Below are positions 13,273-16,954 of a DNA stretch of 16,954 nt, piece by piece. The position numbers and the translations under genes were made by a program. The stretch comes from Gordonia westfalica (lineage in GTDB: Bacteria > Actinomycetota > Actinomycetes > Mycobacteriales > Mycobacteriaceae). Each line of letters opens with the position of its first letter. Positions within the stretch are counted from its first letter, which is position 1. The notes below the pieces were generated by a model that saw nothing but the letters and a program-made list of their open reading frames with translations, searched no databases and had not been told where the DNA came from. The stretch lies in assembly GCF_900105725.1 (NCBI RefSeq), contig NZ_FNLM01000006.1:1-16954 (forward strand), given 5' to 3'.

Positions 13273-13591
13273 GAATGGCCGGAAAGTTGTCGTCCATCCG
13301 GGCGAGTGCAGTCAGCCGGTGCTGCCCATCGAGGAGGACATCATCGATCGACCACTTGATGGCTTCTCCGTTGTACTTCCAGCGTCCGGAAGTCATCTCG
13401 GCCATGAGACGCACTACCTGTGACTCTTTGATCGGTCGGTTGTGTGTGTTCTTCGCGAGTACACGACGCGCCATCGCCGGGTCGACGAAGATGGTCGACG
13501 CCGACGGCTTCTGCGGTGTCACACCGACGGACGCGAGATGCTGGCTCTTACGGTGGAAGTCGCCTTCGGAAGTTTTCTGCCAGTTCGACAT
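13273..13591 (-). CDS. DGQHR/ParB-like protein, N-terminal part, cut by the fold-back
   Basis: ATG 13591 reads MSNWQKTSEGDFHRKSQHLA through R-M-D-D-N-F-P-A-I, as in arm A, until the junction at 13273. Apparent codons beyond the junction come from arm B read backwards. Confidence 0.75.
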
Positions 13592-13594
13592 GGG

Positions 13595-14380
13595 CTATCC
13601 TTCTAGTTGTGTGATGACGCTGTTGAGTGCGTCGCGGACGCGGATCAGATCGCTGAGGTTGGACGCCTTGATCTGGTCCTTGTTCCTTTTCAGGCGGTCG
13701 TCGGCGGCGAGCCGGTTGACCGATTCGACAGCGCGCTTCAGGTTGAAAGTCGCGGAGTCGAAAGCATCTGTGATGGGCCGACGCTTCGGCGTGGCCGGTT
13801 GTGCCGGTGCGGGGGTCGGCGTGGGAGCGTTGAGTTCAGCGAGGGCGGCATCGGTGAAGCCGGGGGCGATCTCGACCGGCTCGGCCTCAACCTCGGCATC
13901 GATGTCGGGTTCCGGATCGATCCGGCGGCTGCCGATCTCGCTACGGATCGCCGCCGCGGTCGGCCTACCCCCGGTGGCCTCGTTGACCTTCGCCATAACA
14001 TCCACGGCTTCAGCGGGGTCAAGGCCTGTCAGCTCCCGCGCCTGCCCCTCATTGGCCGGAAGTGCCGGTGTGTCACCAATTGGTGACGTCGCCATCTCCA
14101 GGGCGGCTTCCATGCCGTCAACAACGGTCGCCGCACTCATGAGGTCATAGGCCCGCTTACGGCTAAGGTTCCACCGGCTCTGGCAGTACACCTCGAACGA
14201 CGCATACTCGTGCCGATAAAGGCGATCGTCACGGATCTTCGCCAGGGCGCGGCCTATCTCGATGAACGACTCGAGACCTCGCTCGATGACAGACTCTTGC
14301 TGCTCGAGGTCATCTCTCAGTGCTGACAACTGATCGGCAGCGGCGACCGGCTCGCCGGGCAGATAGCTCGGGTAGCTCAT
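13595..14380 (-). CDS. HTH/ParB-like DNA-binding protein (261 aa), intact copy
   Basis: 786 bases, the same translation as 12173-12958. It confirms that the three short runs in arm A are deletions. The 16-bp palindrome is at 14072-14087. Confidence 0.78.
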   Translation of the reverse strand: MSYPSYLPGEPVAAADQLSALRDDLEQQESVIERGLESFIEIGRALAKIRDDRLYRHEYASFEVYCQSRWNLSRKRAYDLMSAATVVDGMEAALEMATSPIGDTPALPANEGQARELTGLDPAEAVDVMAKVNEATGGRPTAAAIRSEIGSRRIDPEPDIDAEVEAEPVEIAPGFTDAALAELNAPTPTPAPAQPATPKRRPITDAFDSATFNLKRAVESVNRLAADDRLKRNKDQIKASNLSDLIRVRDALNSVITQLEG

Positions 14381-14556
14381 CGGTTCACTCCCTCTACTGG
14401 TTTGGTGACCGGGGCGGCTCCCCCCGCCCCGGCCTGCGCGGGCTCCTGCGAGAGGGAGGGGGCCTGCGCGCTCCCGCACCGGCAGCGGTCAGCACGGGAG
14501 TGATCTACGAAGTCGGCAACGAGTGCTCGGACAACCGACCGCGGGTGCTCGATCAC
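14377..14556 (-). CDS. 59-aa hypothetical protein, intact copy
   Basis: 180 bases from GTG 14556 to TGA 14377-14379, overlapping the Cro-like stop (GTGA) and the next start (ATGA). This is the only arm where the G/C runs keep the frame throughout. MIEHPRSVVRALVADFVDHS is followed by R-A-D-R-C-R-C-G, then a low-complexity Ala/Gln/Gly/Pro segment and V-T-K-P-V-E-G-V-N-R. No family is recognised. Coupling to two DNA-binding proteins suggests co-expression at the start of the early operon. Confidence 0.65.
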   Translation of the reverse strand: MIEHPRSVVRALVADFVDHSRADRCRCGSAQAPSLSQEPAQAGAGGAAPVTKPVEGVNR

Positions 14557-14807
14557 GCGACCACCCGCCGTTGATTGCTATTACGTCCATTGCTAGCGGA
14601 TGCGTGCTCCACGAAAAGGAGATGCAGAGGCACGTCGAGAGCCTCCGCGATGCGTTCGGCCAACTGCGGTGTGCACGTGGTCTTGTTCTCGGCGCAGAGG
14701 TGCCCAATGAAGCTCTTTGAGCATCCGGCATACCGCCCAAGCCTGGCCATCGAAAATCCGCGCTGGTTCATCAGTGCTCGGAGAGTGTCCCCGGATGTGA
14801 GTTTCAT
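14553..14807 (-). CDS. Cro-like XRE-family HTH protein, intact copy
   Basis: Same 84-residue product as 11747-12001, with the four-base CCCC run. Confidence 0.8.
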   Translation of the reverse strand: MKLTSGDTLRALMNQRGFSMARLGRYAGCSKSFIGHLCAENKTTCTPQLAERIAEALDVPLHLLFVEHASASNGRNSNQRRVVA

Positions 14808-14889
14808 CCAACTGCCTTTCGGCCATCGTTTGTATGACGCCACTTCATCCTCCATGGTCAACGGGTTGGTGTCAACTGTCGATGGATAA

Positions 14890-14919
14890 AACATACGACA
14901 CTGGTAGACGCTTACGCAA
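14890..14919 (-). promoter_or_regulatory. Early-operon promoter, arm C copy
   Basis: TTGCGT - 18 bases - TATGTT on the minus strand, the copy of 3921-3950. Confidence 0.45.
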
Positions 14920-14931
14920 GTAATCACAGCG

Positions 14932-14959
14932 TTGTAGTTCCGCAGCCAGCGGATATGAT
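14932..14959 (+). promoter_or_regulatory. Repressor promoter, arm C copy
   Basis: TTGTAG - 16 bases - TATGAT, the copy of 3963-3990. Confidence 0.45.
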
Positions 14960-15025
14960 GGCGTCCAACACTGGATGAAACGGTCAACGGCAAAACGCCA
15001 ATTCCGGCCGTTGTGGGGTAGACGG

Positions 15026-15082
15026 ATGGGTGAGCGAATGACTAGCGACGTTCATACTCGGACGGCAGGCTCTGAGTCGTGA
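15026..15082 (+). other. Leader ORF before the repressor, arm C copy
   Basis: Copy of 4057-4113, with the stop overlapping the repressor GTG. Confidence 0.25.
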
Positions 15083-15840
15083 GCAAATTGTGGGAGTTCG
15101 TCCAGGCCCACCTGGACAGGACGGGAGCATCCGAGGCGGCGTTCGCACGCCAGATCGGTAGCATCCCGCAGACTGTCAACTCGTGGAAGAAGCGCGGGTT
15201 GAAGCAGCTCCCCGAAGTCGCCACTCTCCGTGCGATCTCAGAGATCACCGGCGCCAACTACGCGGACATCATTTCGGCCGTACTAACTGACATCGGGTAC
15301 ATCGAGGACGGCGAGCTGCCTACGGAGGCGATTACACCGAACGACCATCGGCAGATCGCTTTAGCAGCTCACCTACTTGTCGAGGCGGTTCCGAATATCG
15401 ACGAACTTGATATCCCATTCGAGGACGTCTTTACGTTCGTTGGACTGGTCGAGCAGTCCGCGGGACTTCTTGGGCGCACTGGTCTCCATCAGGTAGATGA
15501 CGCGACGGCGCAGGAGATTGTGGCCGAAGCCCGGAAAGCCGCGAGCAAGTATCGGCGGCTAGCACGGAGGGTGGCGGCTTCGCTCACAGGTGATGACGCG
15601 TCGGCAGATCGCCGACCGTCCGAGAGCCTGGAGGATTCCGATGCCCTACCAACTGATTCGCCCGCGTCGCCGGGAGCACCGGGCGAAGCGAGTGAAGAGC
15701 AGAAGACCACAGCCGGCGGCAAGGTCACAGCCTTGCCTTCCCGGAATCAAGTCCCCAAACCTGAGCGGCCCGAGGATGCGAAGGCCGCCCGCAAGCGGAA
15801 CCCACGGTTCAAACCCCAAGACCCTGACGAATCTCATTGA
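15079..15840 (+). CDS. Immunity repressor candidate (253 aa), intact copy
   Basis: Same product as 4110-4871, ending P-Q-D-P-D-E-S-H. Confidence 0.75.
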   Translation: MSKLWEFVQAHLDRTGASEAAFARQIGSIPQTVNSWKKRGLKQLPEVATLRAISEITGANYADIISAVLTDIGYIEDGELPTEAITPNDHRQIALAAHLLVEAVPNIDELDIPFEDVFTFVGLVEQSAGLLGRTGLHQVDDATAQEIVAEARKAASKYRRLARRVAASLTGDDASADRRPSESLEDSDALPTDSPASPGAPGEASEEQKTTAGGKVTALPSRNQVPKPERPEDAKAARKRNPRFKPQDPDESH

Positions 15841-15873
15841 TGTTATTCGAGGTCAGGGCCGTTTCTGTCAGAG

Positions 15874-16311
15874 GTGCATGTTCCTATTTCGGACATGAAC
15901 TGGCATCCCTGGCGGTCAGCCCGCGATGACTACCCGCACATCGCGATCGACTGCACACAGCGACTCTCACCCGGAACGATGGGGCTCAACGGCGAGCGCA
16001 CCATCTGGATTCACCGCGGCCTCACCCAAGCGGAGAGACGGTGCACCCTCACCCACGAGCTGCTGCACCGGGAGATGCCTGACGCTGATGAGGACACGAT
16101 TGAGCGTGAGACGGCTCGCCGGCTGATCACACTCCCGCAGTTGGTGGACGCCTTCCGTTGGCTTCGTCACCCGTCACTGCCTGAGCTCGCTGAGCATCTG
16201 TGGGTGGACGAGCAGACGGCGTGGACGCGGATGCAACACCTGGACCCGATCGAGGTCGCCGAGATCGAAGCGGCGACCGAGGGTGACTGGTCGTGGAGTG
16301 ACGTCGCATGA
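15874..16311 (+). CDS. immA: ImmA/IrrE-type metallopeptidase, arm C copy
   Basis: Same product as 4905-5342, with an alternative ATG at 15895. Confidence 0.78.
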   Translation: MHVPISDMNWHPWRSARDDYPHIAIDCTQRLSPGTMGLNGERTIWIHRGLTQAERRCTLTHELLHREMPDADEDTIERETARRLITLPQLVDAFRWLRHPSLPELAEHLWVDEQTAWTRMQHLDPIEVAEIEAATEGDWSWSDVA

Positions 16312-16496
16312 CGGACGAAGAGAAGGCGATGCTCGACCTGGCCGGGCGGAGATGGAACTACGCCGGCAACCTCGAGCAGAAGGTGCGAGACGAGTTCGGC
16401 ATCAGCCTCACCCGGTTCTGGCAGATTGTGAACCGCCTCCTGGACACTCAGGAAGCTTTAAGCTACTCACCGCAGGTGGTGAACCGTCTGCGGTGA
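16308..16496 (+). CDS. DUF3263-like protein, arm C copy
   Basis: Same product as 5339-5527, with ATGA overlap to ImmA. Confidence 0.72.
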   Translation: MTDEEKAMLDLAGRRWNYAGNLEQKVRDEFGISLTRFWQIVNRLLDTQEALSYSPQVVNRLR

Positions 16497-16516
16497 TTAC
16501 GAACCCGGAGAACCCC

Positions 16517-16920
16517 ATGAAACGCGCCATCGCCCTGGCAGCAGCAGCCCTCTTCACCACCACCCTCGGCGCAGGAGTAGCCGACGCCGCACCCCGCGAC
16601 ATCACCCCGACCATCGCCTTCCCCGGCGAACACGTCCGCTACTTCTTCTCCTCCGACACCCACGCAACGACATCGCCTACTACGCGGCCGGCGGACGTCT
16701 CGTCGTCGCCAAAGATGTGGTGTTCCAGCCCACACTGATCAACATCGGGTCCGGGCCGCGCTACCACACCCACCGGGCGTTCACCTCACCCGGCCGTCAG
16801 CTCATCGGTTCGTCGATGCAGACGCGTGGATGGTCGGCGCAGTGTCAGGTGCAGTTGGATGGCCGGACTGTCGACTCGGCGTATGTGCCGGGTCGCCGAT
16901 TCGCCAACGCCAACTGCTAG
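16517..16920 (+). CDS. Exported small protein, arm C copy, frameshifted
   Basis: One C is short in the same CCCC run as arm A (near 16660), so the frame breaks after S-S-D-T. The signal peptide and the C-terminal part from about 16717 are unchanged. The intact form is at 9634-10038. Confidence 0.65.
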
Positions 16921-16954
16921 ACGTCGGGAAGCGCGAGTAGTTTTCTCGAGTTGC
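16917..16954 (-). CDS. int: Tyrosine integrase, last codons, runs off right edge
   Basis: The stop (16917-16919) and the C-terminal codons encoding L-A-L-P-D-V are visible. One extra T (TTTT against TTT in arms A and B) lies near 16941. Confidence 0.75.
   Translation of the reverse strand, partial: NSRKLLALPDV

Larger units (their letters stand above)
13273..16954 (+). repeat. Arm C: direct copy of the first part of arm A
   Basis: Corresponds to 2310-5985, offset 10963 rising to 10969 because arm A has more deletions. It continues to the end of the window. Confidence 0.95.

Noticed and set aside
7711..13292. Hairpin telomeres of a linear phage or plasmid (N15-like)
   Set aside because: Arm A runs on past the second fold point into unique sequence, the loops are unrelated to each other, and no protelomerase is seen.
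2632..16954. True gene duplication of the immunity cassette
   Set aside because: Copies are identical except for homopolymer indels and include intergenic DNA and a cut gene at the fold, which does not look like diverged paralogues.

Overview
The window is a GC-rich stretch of an actinobacterial temperate phage or prophage. The host is probably in the Mycobacteriales (Mycobacterium, Rhodococcus, Gordonia and relatives). Evidence: high GC, GTG/ATG starts with 4-base stop/start overlaps, a DUF3263-type protein, an integrase next to 3' halves of tRNA-Gly genes, and a repressor/ImmA/Cro-like immunity cassette. No structural phage genes are present, so an integrative plasmid-like element is not excluded.

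Layout. Only about 7.7 kb is unique. Positions 1-2309 occur once. Positions 2310 to about 7710 (arm A) occur again, reverse-complemented, at about 7873-13272 (arm B). Most of the stretch returns a third time in the original orientation at 13273-16954 (arm C). The fold points are a low-complexity loop (about 7711-7872, with 25 consecutive C) and a 10-base loop at 13273-13282. The arms differ almost only by single-base indels in short, mostly G/C, homopolymers. This pattern is best explained by an amplification, read or assembly artefact in uncorrected long-read data, not by biology. It also helps: comparing arms repairs most frameshifts.

Unique map, read on arm A. The minus strand from 3838 down to 1 is an early-type operon with overlapping genes: Cro-like HTH, a 59-residue protein, a 261-residue HTH/ParB-like protein, a DGQHR protein, then several small genes (two hypotheticals, two broken small genes, a MerR/excisionase-like HTH, a two-helix membrane peptide, another small gene and a CxxC protein running off the left edge). 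A compact divergent promoter region (about 3839-4056) separates this operon from the plus-strand lysogeny genes: 253-residue repressor, ImmA-like metallopeptidase, DUF3263-like protein and an exported 134-residue protein. The exported protein converges on the tyrosine integrase, and their stop codons share one CTAG. Beyond the integrase start lies an attP-like region (7162-7605) with paired 10-bp repeats, two different tRNA-Gly 3' halves, tandem TACAGCCA motifs and an 18-bp hairpin, then the end of a small gene.

How it works together (inference): repressor and Cro-like protein compete at the divergent promoters, ImmA relieves repression by cleaving the repressor, the integrase acts at attP and the exported protein may be a lysogenic-conversion factor. 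The most interesting biological points are the double tRNA-Gly core with paired arm-type repeats, small genes bracketed by perfect 15-bp and 19-bp repeats at their stop/start overlaps, and a symmetric 9-bp operator candidate flanking the divergent promoters.
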